A stretch of DNA of 64,000 nucleotides from Gloeopeniophorella convolvens (lineage: Eukaryota; Basidiomycota; Agaricomycetes; Russulales): contig WTXD01000001.1 in NCBI GenBank assembly GCA_022496205.1, positions 1,612,001-1,676,000 of the forward strand, written 5' to 3'. Positions 47,776 through 59,217 of the stretch are shown one piece after another (the first letter of the stretch is position 1; each line of letters opens with the position of its first letter). Position numbers and translations under genes: made by a program. The notes under the pieces are model-generated. The model saw only the letters and a list, made by a program, of their open reading frames with translations. It did not search any database and had not been told where the DNA came from.

Positions 47776-50697
47776 TTAGAGCTTATCGTAGTACGTGTCG
47801 AGCGGAGGAATTTCGGGCTGTATTTAATAGTCAGCGATACGACAGATTCAGAGACAATGTAGAAACATGCCTTGAGACCCTTGCGAATGCGGATGTTCTT
47901 TACTATCTCCTCGAGCTTGCCGCCCTTGTCGAGTGGCGAGCCGTTCATGATTTCCCAGTGATCGAACACGGCTTGGGGGAAGGCCTGGCCACCAGTCGCC
48001 TGACGGAGGTCACCGTTGAAGCCGAACGACTCCATAACAGGGAGGTAGGCCTTGACCGTGAACATTGGCGTGCCGATACGTTGCTCCTCGGCAAACACCT
48101 GGCCACGGCGCTTGTTGAGGACGGAGTAGATCCCACCAATTGCGTTCTCCGGGCATTGGATCTCGACGAGATAGACAGGCTCCTGTATACCGGGGGTAGC
48201 AAGCAAACAAGCGGCGTACGCGGCACGACGGGCTGTAGGGATGATCTGTCCTCCACCACGGTGGATGGCATCGGTGTGGAGCTAGACGAAACTCTTCAAT
48301 ACGGATTCTTCATCAGAAGCGCAACAAACACACCGTAACATCGAGTACGTTGATGCGGACACCACGCATGTTCTCCTCAGCGCAGACACCCTCCTTAGTT
48401 GCCCACTGGAATGCAGCGATGCAAGAATCTTTGATTTCGTTGAGGTACTGCACACCCTTCGTTACATCGACGAGCAAGTTGGGACCGGTGGTCTCGGGAC
48501 CAAAGCACCAGATCTTGCGGGCATCCGTGACATCCCAACCGAACTCGTCCGCGAGCACACGCGCACGGAGCTTAAAATCGTCACGTGCGGTTACCTTGCC
48601 GGCCTCGATGGCGTTGGTGAGCTCCTCATCAATGGGCAAGGCCTTCACGTAGAGACGGTTGTGCTTGTTCTGCGATTTCGAGAGAGCGACGATCGACGAC
48701 TCGGCCTTGACAGTCTCACGGTAGCTGACGACAGGGTCGGAGATCTTGAGGGGAACACCAGCGTGATCCTCTTGGAGATCCTATTCCCGCACATGTGATC
48801 AAGATCAGAGCATGGTCCGAGAGGGATGATACTCACCTTCAAGCAGATCTCCAAGTGAAGCTCACCAGCGCCGGCAACGATGTGCTCACCAGTTCCGGGA
48901 TCTATCCAAGCTTGCACGCATGGGTCGGATTTAGAGAGACGCTTGAGACCCTCGACGAGCTTGGGAAGATCAGCGGCGTTCTTGACCTCGACGGCGACCT
49001 GCACGACAGGCGACACGGAGAACTTCATGACCTTCATGTTGTGGGCCGTCTCGGAGGTGGTGAGGGTACCAGTCTTGAGCAAGAACTGATCAATGCCGAC
49101 GAGACCAATGATATTGCCGGCAGGGCAGTCTTCGATGGCCTCGACGTAGCGGCCCATCATGAGCATAGTGCGCTGCACCGACTTGACGAAGAGGTCGTCC
49201 TTCTTACCGGGGACGTAGTTCGGGCCCTGAATGCGGATCTTGGGGCCGGAACGGATGGTTCCGGAGAAGACACGACCAAAGGCATAGAAGCGACCCTTAT
49301 CGGTGGTCGGCACCATCTTCGACACGTAGCATACGAGCGGGGCCTTGGGGTCACAGTCACGTATACCGATGGCAGACTCATCGTCCATGGGACCCTCATA
49401 AAGGGTCTCAACACGGTAACGTTGAGCGGTAGCGGGGGAGGGGAGGTTAATGACAATCATCTCCAAGAGAGCTTCTCCAGCGGGAAGGAACCTGCGCATG
49501 ATGACCTTGAGAAGAGCCTTGCCCTCGAGGTCACGTTCGTCCTGTGCGAGCTGTATGTCGAGCTTGTCGAGCATAGGGCCAATCTTTTCCTTCTGGAAGT
49601 TCATTACAGACTCGAAGATCTTGAAGATGGGGTCGAGGACGAATTGGTTGAAAGCGCGTTCGAGGGGCTTGCCGTCGGCATCAGTGGCCTTGGTCGACCA
49701 CTTCTTAGTAGCGGGGTTGAAGAAGTTGTCGCCCCAGAGCTTTGCCATCATCTTATCCTTGTCCACACCAAACTTCTTCGCGTAGCGAGTCGCAAACTGA
49801 CGAAGAGTGAAAGCCCAGCCGTGGAGACCGGAACCGAAGGCGACGGTGCCCTTGTCGGGGTAGACCTGGACATCGCCTAGAGCCTCGTCGTTGTAGGTGG
49901 AGACGATGACGTTGACGGACTCGTTGGTGCGACAGAAAGACTGGTACAGGTCCTCCTTGGACACCTGGAGCTCAAGAAGAGCGCGGTCGACCTTGTTGAT
50001 AATGACAACGGGCTTGATACGCTCACCGAGCGCTTGCCGGAGGACAGTCTCGGTCTGCACGCAGACACCTTCCACACAGTCCACGACGACGAGTGCGCCA
50101 TCGGTAACACGGAGGGCAGCAGTGACTTCCGACGAGAAGTCAACGTGTCCGGGAGAATCGATAAGATTGATCAAGAATTCGTTGCCTGGAGAAACCGCAT
50201 GACGTAAGTACACTGTGACAAAGACGGGGAAAGGGTGGATCGCACCCTCCGTCTTTTGCTTGATATTGGGGAGCTCCTCCTTGTCAATCTGGAAGTACAT
50301 TGAGATGGCCGTTGATTTGATCGTTATACCTCGTTCCTTTTCATCTTCTCGTGTGTCTGTATACCGCGTCTCACCAGCCTTGGCATTGGCAATGATTCCA
50401 GCTTTTGAAACGAGTGAGTCGGTGAGGGTAGACTTTCCGTGGTCGACTGGAATGGTTTGTCAGCGATGGAGTAAGCGAGCGCATAGATAGCGACGTACCA
50501 TGGGCGATGACACTCATGTTACGGATGTTCGATGGGGTGTCCATGAGGGCCCGAATCTGGTCTGTCAAACACAGGGAAGATTAGACTCTGCTGACTGGCT
50601 GGAGTGCACCGATACGAACCGACGGTGAAATTACTGTGAAAGTCGTGATGAATGTCAATATGAGACGATGCGTAGATGTAGAGAGAACGTACACCAT
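47776..50697 (-). CDS. EF2: Translation elongation factor 2 (eEF2)
   Basis: Eight exons (50697-50693, 50633-50620, 50561-50499, 50446-50246, 50185-48837, 48780-48334, 48281-47871, 47817-47776) give 843 aa, one more than yeast eEF2. G1 is AHVDHGKS, followed by [32 protein letters not shown] and [11 protein letters not shown]. Domain IV has [15 protein letters not shown] with the diphthamide-modified His of IHRGG. The C-terminus [10 protein letters not shown] is canonical. eEF2 is the GTPase that translocates tRNAs and mRNA on the ribosome in the cytosol. The first coding exon is five bases (ATGGT) and the second 14 bases; together they encode MVNFTV. The last intron (47870-47818) uses a GC donor, which the conserved ending requires. 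The start has a strong context, ccagccaccATGG. Confidence 0.99.
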
Positions 50698-51151
50698 GGT
50701 GGCTGGATTTTACAGCGAAAAGAAGTTGCAGATATGTATGGACAGGTCCTCGCAGGAAAAAGGGGACAGGAGCTTGTCTCGATGATGGGAGACAACGAAA
50801 GATTTTGTACCGACAACCTTATCGATACCCCTGCCTTTAGGGCAGGCTCATCCCAATCACGTGCATCCCCTCGCTCCCGAGCAATTTTGCACCCACAGAG
50901 TCATTCTGACACCCAGCCATATAACTGTACATTGCACCGTCGCTGCTGTCTTGATGCGCTCAAGAGACACCGGAACGTCCGCAGAGCCAGCAGCACTGGT
51001 CGCCAACATGGCGTACCTATTCGACAAAGTTATCTAGGCGCCGGATCATCACTTATCATTAGTCCTACTCATCTCGACCCACTCTACTGTACGAATACCA
51101 GATCTAACTTCCGTGAAAGAGCAGGCACAATCAGCCTCTCCCTTGACCACA
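50698..51151. promoter_or_regulatory. Divergent promoter between eEF2 and the GNAT gene
   Basis: The 454 bp between the start codons of eEF2 (minus) and the acetyltransferase (plus) must hold both promoters. eEF2 is normally among the most highly expressed genes, so this is probably a strong promoter. No clear TATA box was seen on the minus strand. Confidence 0.5.
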
Positions 51152-52034
51152 ATGGCGGCTCCGCTAGGTCTCCAGTTCGGACCCTTCTCCGTCGACGAGC
51201 AGACTGGAGAGCCATATCTTCGCCTACCCATGCCGCACGAGCATATCGTCATCGCGGTTCCTCGCATGCAAGATGCACCTCAGATATGCGAAATATTCAA
51301 TGACCCTCGTGTTTATCGCTGGGTTTCACGCCCTCCGTTCCCATACTTGATGGAACATGCCATTGCGTGGCAGGAAGGGGCCAGGGCAGACTCGTTCGCG
51401 GTCTGGAGGGAGCTGCAGCAGGCTGACGTCAAGCACCCGAACGGCCCTCTCAAAATCGTTGGAGGATGTCCGGTCAGATCCATCCTACAGGGGAACCCAG
51501 ATGGATCCTTCACGTACCTCGGGGACTGCGGAATGAACCGTCACCAATTCGACGACATCATGGATCCCGAAGAGAAAGCGAAGCTCGTTGAGGAGAATGA
51601 GGCCCGGCTAGCGGGAGACCCAGAGATTATATGGTCAATGGGAGGTGTGTAAAACCGTGGCAGCGAGGCTCTCGAGAGACTGTTATGTTGACAGGTTTGC
51701 AGTTTACCTCAGGCCATCTCACCATGGAAAGGGAATCATGACGGCGGTCATAGGTGTCCTCATGAACAGTTGGGGAATACCACGCATGAACATCCATTGC
51801 TCGCGACCTTCAGCGTTCGATGGAAACACAGGGAGTCTGCGTGTATTCGAAAAGAATGGGTTTGTGCTGTGCAAGTCAATACCGGAGTGCATGCGCACTC
51901 CTGCGAAAGGAGAATTTCCGGAGGAGCTGCGGACGGTGCATTTCATAGAGTGGAGGCGTGGGCCGCGTGACGACTCGAAGGAGTCTGCGCAAGGCGATGT
52001 CGGGGGCGGTGGCGGTGCTACTACGAGAGCATGA
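51152..52034 (+). CDS. GNAT-family N-acetyltransferase domain protein
   Basis: Two exons (51152-51644, 51679-52034) give 282 aa. The fold is visible as ITALP-like start VIAVPRMQDAPQICEIFNDPRVYRWVSRPPFPY, a central GPLKIVGGCPVRS strand, an extended insertion FDDIMDPEEKAKLVEENEARLAGD, then VDRFAVYLRPSHHGKGIMTAVIGVLM, in which HHGKGIM fills the acetyl-CoA-binding Q/RxxGxG/A site, and NTGSLRVFEKNGFVLCKSIPE, the typical GNAT ending. Related fungal proteins act on small molecules or ribosomal proteins; the substrate is unknown. The short intron of 34 nt (51645-51678) is the smallest in the window and its acceptor is tentative: the alternative acceptor at 51708 loses the conserved YVDR. The ATG at 51152 is favoured over the in-frame non-ATG leader upstream. 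Confidence 0.82.
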
Positions 52035-52219
52035 TCCAGTTCTTCCCACGCCTAGTTCACAGCCCCTCCTTCCGTGCTTACGACCGTCGAGCTCCGGTTT
52101 TTGTATCTTCGCTCTTCGACCCCGACCTTGTTTACGAACCTCCATCTGTGCCACCCCCAATCTTATCTGTCTCATAGTATCGGATCCAGGCAGGATCCTC
52201 CCCCTTCCCTTTCCCTTCA

Positions 52220-54084
52220 ATGAGACCCGCAACCCCAGGTTTCCTCGTAACCTTGATCGCCACCATCCTCCTTGCGGTTGTCTCGTTTTCCGTCCCGTTG
52301 TTCAAGTCCGTATTCTTCCTCAAGGCATCTCTTGCGGTTGAAGGGACCAGTGGATCTGTCACCTTCGGTGTGCTTGGTTACTGCCTCGAACTTAGCAATG
52401 GAACCACTTGCTCCAAGCCGACCGTAGGTTACGAGCTTGGTGCGGACTCCCTCTCCCCCTTTCTCCAGTAGCCTGACTGAAGTCTCAACGAAGATATCAA
52501 CAAGCTCGTTGGAAACGACACAAAGATTCAGATCCCCCAAGTCGTTGTCAAGTGGATCACCTACGCCCTCGTTCTCCATATCGTTGCCCTGGCTTTTGCC
52601 GCTGTTGCCTCCGTCTTCGGTCTTCTTGCGCACGTCCGCGAGTTCTCCATGTCGTGTTTCTCCACCTGCACGTCCGGTTTTGGAGCGGCTATCGCCCTCC
52701 TTGCCTTTATCTTCGACCTTGCATTCTTCTTCATCGCAAAATCTCGCATCAACTCTGTCAAGGGCGGCCACGCAGAGATGGGTAATGCAATATGGCTTAC
52801 CCTTACGGCATGGCTCCTCCTATTCTTCTCAGGATGCTTCTATGGCCTAGGACGCTGTTGCATACGCCGGCGTCCGCGTGACATGGCGCCATCGTCTGGA
52901 GGGGGATGGGCGCCAGCCGCCTCTAGCGGGCAGAACTACGAAGAGCAAATGCGGCTTGACGCTGTGAAAGCCGAAGTGGACCGCAAGGCGCGGCAGAAGC
53001 AAGCCGAGCAGGGCCTCCCGGCCTTCACAGAATATGACCCAACACAGCCCCTGACTGCGGATGCCGACTACGAAGTCCAGCCTGCCGTACCTTACCGTGA
53101 CGCGCGGTATGCTGCTGCGCCCGCCGGGACACGTGCCGTGGACGAATATTACAACCCGACTGGGAACAGTAACAGCGCGTACCCTCCACGAAGGCAGGCT
53201 ACGGCGTCATCGGGGCACACACAACAGGCATCTGGCTACCAACATTCACAGCAGACGTCAGGATATGCGCCATCTGGCTACGCGGGCGCTACCGCCGTGA
53301 CAACGGGTCCCGCTGTCGCTGGAGGCTACCTTTCCTCAAACAACACCAGACAGGGCCACGAACAGTACCCAAGCCAGACGAGCGCACGCTACGGACAGGA
53401 GCAGTATGCCAGCAATGCCGGTTATGGGCAGGATCAGTACACTAGCAACGCTGGGTACGGGCAGCCTGCCACTTCGGCCTGTGAGTATTTCACCTATCGC
53501 TTCCAGTTCCGACTCAATTTGCTGGCTGTCTAGACAACACGCCGCCCTCGCACCAGCAATACACATCCTCAGCCGTCGACCCCTTCCAATCCTACACGAC
53601 GCCACAGGTCTTCAGCCCCGACACATACAACGCGACGTCCCGCATATCTCCGCCGCAGCCGCAGCCTGCCTTGCGTCCTGAATCCTATGCATCACCGGCA
53701 CCGGCACCAGCACAGGCCACGTCATACTACACCCCGCCCGCACAGCAGCCCTCGCCGCCGCCCGCGCAGGCACGCACATACACACTCGGCGGTGGTGGCT
53801 ACGGCGACAGCTCGGTGCCCGCGCTGCACACCGCGCAACCGAGTCCCGCGTCGGGCAGCTTCCTGCCGTACCCGGGCAGCGCGACGCCGTCGGACGCGTA
53901 CACCGGGATGGGGAGTCCTACGAGCCCGCGGGGTCCGCGGATGCCTCGCGCACAGAGCCCGACCGAGTACGACGACAGCCCGCCGTTATACGACGACGGG
54001 TTCGGTGCGGCAGATGGTCGCTCGCAGCAAGGCCACGCGGGGCAGCTGCCCGCGCCGGCGCGGTTCCCGTCGAGAAAGCGATAG
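52220..54084 (+). CDS. palI: SUR7/PalI-family membrane protein (pH-response regulator PalI/Rim9-like)
   Basis: Three exons (52220-52439, 52494-53480, 53534-54084) give 585 aa. The first 215 residues contain four hydrophobic segments: LVTLIATILLAVVSFSVP, LVLHIVALAFAAVASVFGLL, GFGAAIALLAFIFDLAFFFI and WLTLTAWLLLFFSGCFYGLG. Between the first two lies an ectodomain with a GxCxxxx-type C...C pair (LGYCLELSNGTTCSK) as in PalI/Rim9. The rest is a long cytosolic tail rich in Tyr, Gln, Pro and Ser with repeats of the type YGQ-x-QY-x-SNAG. PalI/Rim9 helps place the PalH alkaline-pH sensor in the plasma membrane. The second-exon acceptor at 52493 was chosen because it gives the conserved YELDINKLVGNDTK. 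The gene follows the GNAT gene by 185 bp on the same strand. Confidence 0.9.
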
Positions 54085-54332
54085 GCTGCCTGGTTGATGG
54101 TCGAGGTCACGCGCGTTGACGGACAGACAGGACTATTGTAACTACGACTTCCTCCCTTTTATTTATAGCACGTTTGTCCGCATCACGCCGTATAGCTGAG
54201 CGAAGGACGTGGTACTGGTATGGCAGATCTGTCTATCCTGTCGGACTACCGTAGGCCAGAAATGAAACGCTGATACCCAGATTCTCCGGAATGTGCCTAC
54301 ATCGCTCTCGCCTTTTGCGCTGCGCGGTTTCT

Positions 54333-55906
54333 CTAGAGCTCGTCGGTCCAGGGCTTGCGCTCGTCCCGTGACTTGGGCGGCTCGGCGGAGACGAAGAGCG
54401 AAAGGAAGTCATGCACGATGTCGGCAGCCGCGATGCTTGTGACATCCGCATTGTCGTATGCGGGCGCGACTTCGACAAGATCCGCGCCACTGCTGCATGT
54501 CAGGGTGTGAAACAAGTGCGAGATGTTATGGACATACACGAAGTTCAGGCCGGCCAGGCCGCGAATGATGCGCTTGACCTCGCGCGTCGTCCAACCACCT
54601 GTCTCGGGTGTCCCGGCTGAAAGCAGGGGGGAGTCAGGTTGAGATAGGTGCATTTAGGGCAACACTTACTGGCTGGTGCCAAACCCGGGTCTGCGAGCAA
54701 CGTGAGGACCAAGTAACAAGCGCTTATTGAACTCAGGCTTACCAATAACATCAATGTCGAGGCTGTTCGTCGAACTGGTAAGCAAGCAACCTAGGCAAAG
54801 GAGAAAACACCTCAATTTACCTGAGGTACACAGGGCTGTCCCCGATACGTGCCCGGATACGCCGAATGACCTCTTTGATGCCAATATCGTCTATGTCGTC
54901 CGTCGAGATGACCTTGAACCCGACTTGCTCGTCTGAATCCATATCGGCTTCTCCCTGCACAAGCTGATGAGCTGGGCGAGCGAATGGCTGAGAAACCGAG
55001 AGCGTACAATCATCTTGCACCGTATTCCCGCATGGATACTCGTATTGGTCATAAGTCCTTCCTCATTCGCGATGAAGAAGAAACTTCCGTGCGTGATGCG
55101 CGCCTGTGGGGATGTAAGGGGAAGGTCGGGAGGTGCCCAGGTGTCGAGGTGCGCGTCGAAGTGTATTACGGACACTGGGCCGTAGACCTTGTTTAAGGAC
55201 CGGAGAATGGGTAAAACGATCGTATGATCTCCGCCGAGGCTGCGAAAATCATGAGGAGGGTCGGAAAACAAAGTTCGAGTGCACACATACGTAACGATCT
55301 TAGGGTGCTCCTTCTTGTCCTTCGCAAAAGGAACTGTAGAGCCAATCATACCCTCGGGGTCTTTACGAGCCACTTCTCGCTGCAGGAGGGTGGAATACGC
55401 GACTTCCATCTGATCAAGGGCTAGAGCGTTGTCGAAAGGACTAAGTGGAACCTTGCGTCGAGACAAACGTCAGCATTCCAGCTACAGGGACATGAGGTAG
55501 CACTCACATCACCACAATCAAGAACCTTTAGTTGCTGGAACGGGTCCAGTCCCCAAGACAGAGACCACGCGCGCTGGCCGTGAATGCGGCGGCTGCCAAC
55601 TCGAATGCCAGTAGGTCCAAAGCGGGCGCCGGGCCGGTATGTCACAGCGGTGTCGAACGGCATCCCGAGGACCGCGACATCGAACGCAACAGATGCGTCT
55701 TCGAGACACCGGGTGTATGGGAGATGTGAGAATGACAGGGGACCGGTATATCCCAGGTCAGACTGGGCGCCGTACTTCTCTAGCCATGTCTTGGACTTTT
55801 GCGCAGATTCAGTAGCATCGCTGAACACAGCTTGGTCGTGAATGTGCGCACCGACGCGCAGAGCGTGCGATGCGACAAGAATGATGCCTGTAGCAGCTAA
55901 TCTCAT
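54333..55906 (-). CDS. Secreted agmatinase/ureohydrolase
   Basis: Eight exons (55906-55508, 55451-55291, 55239-55008, 54954-54821, 54762-54743, 54690-54670, 54616-54538, 54492-54333) give 401 aa. A signal peptide-like start ([20 protein letters not shown]) precedes the ureohydrolase domain. Metal-binding motifs are complete: [15 protein letters not shown] and LDIDVIDP, with [18 protein letters not shown] before and [10 protein letters not shown] after. The enzymes hydrolyse agmatine or related guanidino compounds to urea and an amine with two Mn ions. Secretion is inferred; many basidiomycete agmatinase paralogs have such leaders. Exons 5 and 6 are only 20 and 21 nt and carry the third metal motif. 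The intron 55290-55240 is 51 nt, in frame and without a stop. It is divergent from RPC40. Confidence 0.93.
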
Positions 55907-56312
55907 GATAGACGCAGCTACTTGGGATGTGAGGGGAGGTGGGTGCAGGGACGGCTTATCTGTGTATCGGGGTGCATGCTAAGTTGGTCCCACGATACGG
56001 CGAGAATAGCTTGTGACCACGCCGACATCCCGAGACCCCAGACCTGCAAAAGCTTTCCGGGCTTATCTTGTGGGGGTCTGGCTTCCTCACAGGAAAAAGA
56101 AGTCACGGCGACCCATATTGGACGATATTGTGCGAGCGGCCAGTGAGGATAGTGCTGAAGGAGTTTCTGCCACGCGCACTGCAGGTCTGTGGGACAGTTG
56201 AGATGAGGTTGAGATGAGGTCAAGATGGCTCCGTAAGCGGGAAACGTGACTCAGACGTGACCTCGCCCAAATGGTGCAAGCCTCGCCTTGGGTGCGAAAT
56301 GATTTTTGAAGA
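55907..56312. promoter_or_regulatory. Divergent promoter between the agmatinase and RPC40
   Basis: The starts are 406 bp apart on opposite strands. The repeated gttgagatgag block at 56197-56218 is a small direct duplication. No core element is evident. Confidence 0.45.
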
Positions 56313-57621
56313 ATGGCACGGGCATCAACATCCAAGGGCTATGACCCACGAAAACACGTAGGCGTACTGGCCGAACGCGTCACCAACGTCTCAAGCACCG
56401 ATTATCCTGGCCACTATCCGGACGAGGATCATTCGTGGGATCTCAAAAAGTTCAAAAAAGTGCGTGATAATATTCTGTGAGGTGTCTCCGCTCTGTTCAA
56501 CCCTGTGCACAGAGACTGCAAGTCAGGATACAGAAACTTTCGGAGAGGTCCATCGAGTTCGATCTTGTCGGCGTCGATGCCTCGATTGCGAACTCACTAC
56601 GACGAATACTCATAGCTGAGGTGCGTCGCGGTGCTCTTGGTCGACTGAACGCGTCGTTTGAGCCAATCGTAGGTTCCGGCAGTTGCAATAGAGTATGTTT
56701 ACGTCTGGAACAACACCTCCGTGATGGTCGACGAAGTGTTCTCGCACCGACTTGGCCTTATCCCCCTGAACGTCGACCCTTCTCTTCTCGAGATGAAAGA
56801 AAGCACGAACGACCAAGCGACGGACCGGAACACCATCGTCTTCAAACTTCAGGTCGAGTGCACAAGAAACACTGCCGCGCCGAAAGAGGAGAAGGACCCT
56901 GCGGTTCTCTACAAAAATTCGGAGGTTCTTGCAGGGCATCTTGAATGGGTACCGCAGGGCGAACAGGCGGAAGTGTTTTCCTCACGACCACCAGCATCCA
57001 CAATCCCGGAGACAGTGTTGGTGAAGCTGCGTCCCGGGCAGGCTGTTGACATGGAAATGCACGCGGTCAAAGGTGTTGGGAAAGACCACGCTAAGTTCAG
57101 TCCAGTTGGTGCGTATTCTGCCCCCTCTAGCTTCACTCTCTTACCCGAAATCTTCGGGCAGCTACGGCAAGTTATCGGCTATTACCGCATATCATCTTAG
57201 ATGAAGCAAACCCCGTCCCACCACATCTTGCGGAGCGCTTCCGGGATAGTTTCTCACCTGGAGTCATTAAGGTCGACCCGCGTACCAAGAAGGTCTCTGT
57301 TGACAAACGTGGTGTACGCGGAGAGACCATGAGTCGTGAGGTGCTCCGTCATCCCGATCTCGCGGAGCACGTAAAACTCGCGCGTGTACGAGACCATTTT
57401 ATTTGTGCGTCTCCTTGTTCTACCTGGCAATGTGAGAACGCTGACTCTATCTACCGGATGCTTCAGTCAATGTCGAGTCGGAGGGCCCATACGATCCACA
57501 ACGCCTTCCGCTTGAAGCTATCCGAGTCATGAAGGATAAAATATCGACGTTGAAGGCAGCTGCAGAAGTTATTCGCCAACAAAGAGACGCCGATGGGGAC
57601 GTACAAATGGCAGACACGTAA
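56313..57621 (+). CDS. RPC40: RNA polymerases I and III subunit AC40
   Basis: Five exons (56313-56459, 56513-56620, 56673-57108, 57162-57404, 57467-57621) give 362 aa. The alpha-like dimerisation motif is clear: [57 protein letters not shown] in sequence, covering residues from about 62 to 118. It is followed by the insert domain with the conserved DPRTKKVSVDKRGVRGETMSREV and a C-terminal helix. AC40 pairs with AC19 to nucleate RNA polymerases I and III, in place of the bacterial alpha dimer. All splice joins restore conserved sequence, for instance ATASYRLLPHIILDEANP over intron 3. The length fits yeast Rpc40 (about 335) with a longer N-terminus. Confidence 0.97.
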
Positions 57622-58635
57622 AGTCGGCATCCAATGGACCCCGTGCGCCTTGACTTTCATCTATTGGGTCATTTGCTTCCAGAAGATCTCTACCTATATG
57701 TGTGGCAACTCAGTATGTTCAGAAGCCTAACCGTCTGTGCTAGATAATATGTCATGTTCGTCAAATAAAAACGGTTTGCCGGCGCCCTGAGGAGCAGCCA
57801 TGCAAGACGACCAATCTGGTGTACAAAGCGCTCCGAAATTCTACCCGTTCCTGGCCAAATGATGGCGCATTCGTGATCTTGATGTCCACCCAAAGGATTG
57901 TGTTGCTAGCATGCTCAACCCACCGCGGTGCCGAGGTACGCCTGTCGCCCCTTCCAACACGAAGGCTAGACTACACCGAGACTCGTGATTGTTATTTCCT
58001 TCATACATTTGAAAAGAATTCACTTTATCTGTACCCAGTCATTCCTGAGCAATGCATGCTCGTGAGAATGGTGAGTCAAGAGTCTCAACACCGTAACGAG
58101 GTTTTCGCGACTGACATAAGTGTTGTCAGTCGCGCCGCTTGAGGTTGTTTATTGCCTTTCGCCTCTCAACGGCCAAGCCCTCACAGCACTGGCGCGCATC
58201 AAATGAGGCCAGAACGAAAGCCCCAAAGGCATTCATTGCCTGATATTCCCGGCGCCTCGCAGAGATTTCCCGTGTGATGCGCGACGCGTCGAGTCACGGG
58301 ACCGTATTAGACGCCTCTTCAAACTCCATTTGCAACACGCGCCTACCCTGCTCGTGCGCTGTGCCTGCCGCTCGCCGCTCTTTGGCCCTCAAGCGGAACA
58401 TGTGTGTATCCATCCTGGGCCCTTCTTGAATGACTCGGCACTTTACGTTCATTCCAAGAGCTTCACGGCGTTTTGCCCCACCTCCTCGGAATTGTCCTCA
58501 AGTGCTATTTTTGAACCGAGATGACCTCTGCTATAAAGGCAGGACAATTCAACCACTGCTCCCCATCGCTCCAGCTTCACAGCAGATCGACAGCTCCCAG
58601 CTCTTTAGCACATCTCAACCCACCTCTCGTACGAA
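57622..58635. other. Spacer upstream of the LysM gene
   Basis: One kilobase with the RPC40 3' UTR at the left and the LysM promoter at the right. A TATA box is at 58532. The region is less GC-rich than average near 57630-58100. No frame here looks like a gene. Confidence 0.5.
58532..58539 (+). promoter_or_regulatory. TATA box of the LysM gene
   Basis: TATAAAGG lies about 100 bp upstream of the LysM start codon, a common spacing for regulated fungal genes encoding secreted proteins. Confidence 0.5.
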
Positions 58636-59217
58636 ATGTCCATATCCAAGCAGCTCTTTGCTCTCGTCGCGCTTTCCGCGCTCTTCACCGTCGCGTCGGC
58701 CCAGGCCCGTACTGGCTGCTCTCGCAACGGCACTGTCCAGGGCAATGACACCTGCGACATTCTGTCGGCTCGTGACAATGTGTCGACGTAGGCCGTCTGA
58801 ACGTGATGCGAAAGGCCACCCACTGACTACTCCTTCCCTTCAGCTTCCAGCTCGCCAATGCCAACAAGGCAGCCATTGACCCGCTCTGTGACAATATCTT
58901 CCCAGGCGAGGTACTTAGTTCCAACTTCCACACGACCTATGGACACTCTAACGACACGTACAGCTCCTCTGCTTGGGCCTCACCGGCAAAGACTGCGATT
59001 CCATCACCGTCGTGCAGGAGGGCGACTCGTGCGCTACCATCACTGAAGCCTCTGGCACCCCACTTGCTACGCTCCTTGCGAACAACCCGAACGTCAATTC
59101 TGACTGCAGCAACATCTATCCTGGCGAGGTAGCACCCTTTTCCCTGTAGAAATTCCCATACTGAAACACTTCTAGGTCCTGTGCACGTCTAGCCAGGTCT
59201 TCGACTATAGCACTTAG
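58636..59217 (+). CDS. Small secreted protein with two LysM domains
   Basis: Four exons (58636-58787, 58844-58910, 58964-59128, 59176-59217) give 141 aa. A signal peptide (MSISKQLFALVALSALFTVA) is followed by two LysM units, about residues 31-78 (CDILSARDNVSTFQLANANK...IFPGELLCLG) and 84-132 (GDSCATITEASGTPLATLLA...NIYPGEVLC). There are eight Cys in the mature part and no catalytic domain. LysM modules bind chitin or related N-acetylglucosamine polymers. Small LysM-only proteins in fungi shield hyphae or mask chitin fragments from hosts; in a saprotroph they may serve interactions with other microbes. Function beyond carbohydrate binding is inferred. The intron boundaries coincide with conserved positions within each LysM unit. 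Confidence 0.93.

Noticed and set aside
48795..49880. 361-codon plus-strand frame opposite eEF2
   Set aside because: Antisense of a codon-biased, highly conserved gene; Leu/Asp/Gly/Val-rich composition mirrors eEF2 codons.
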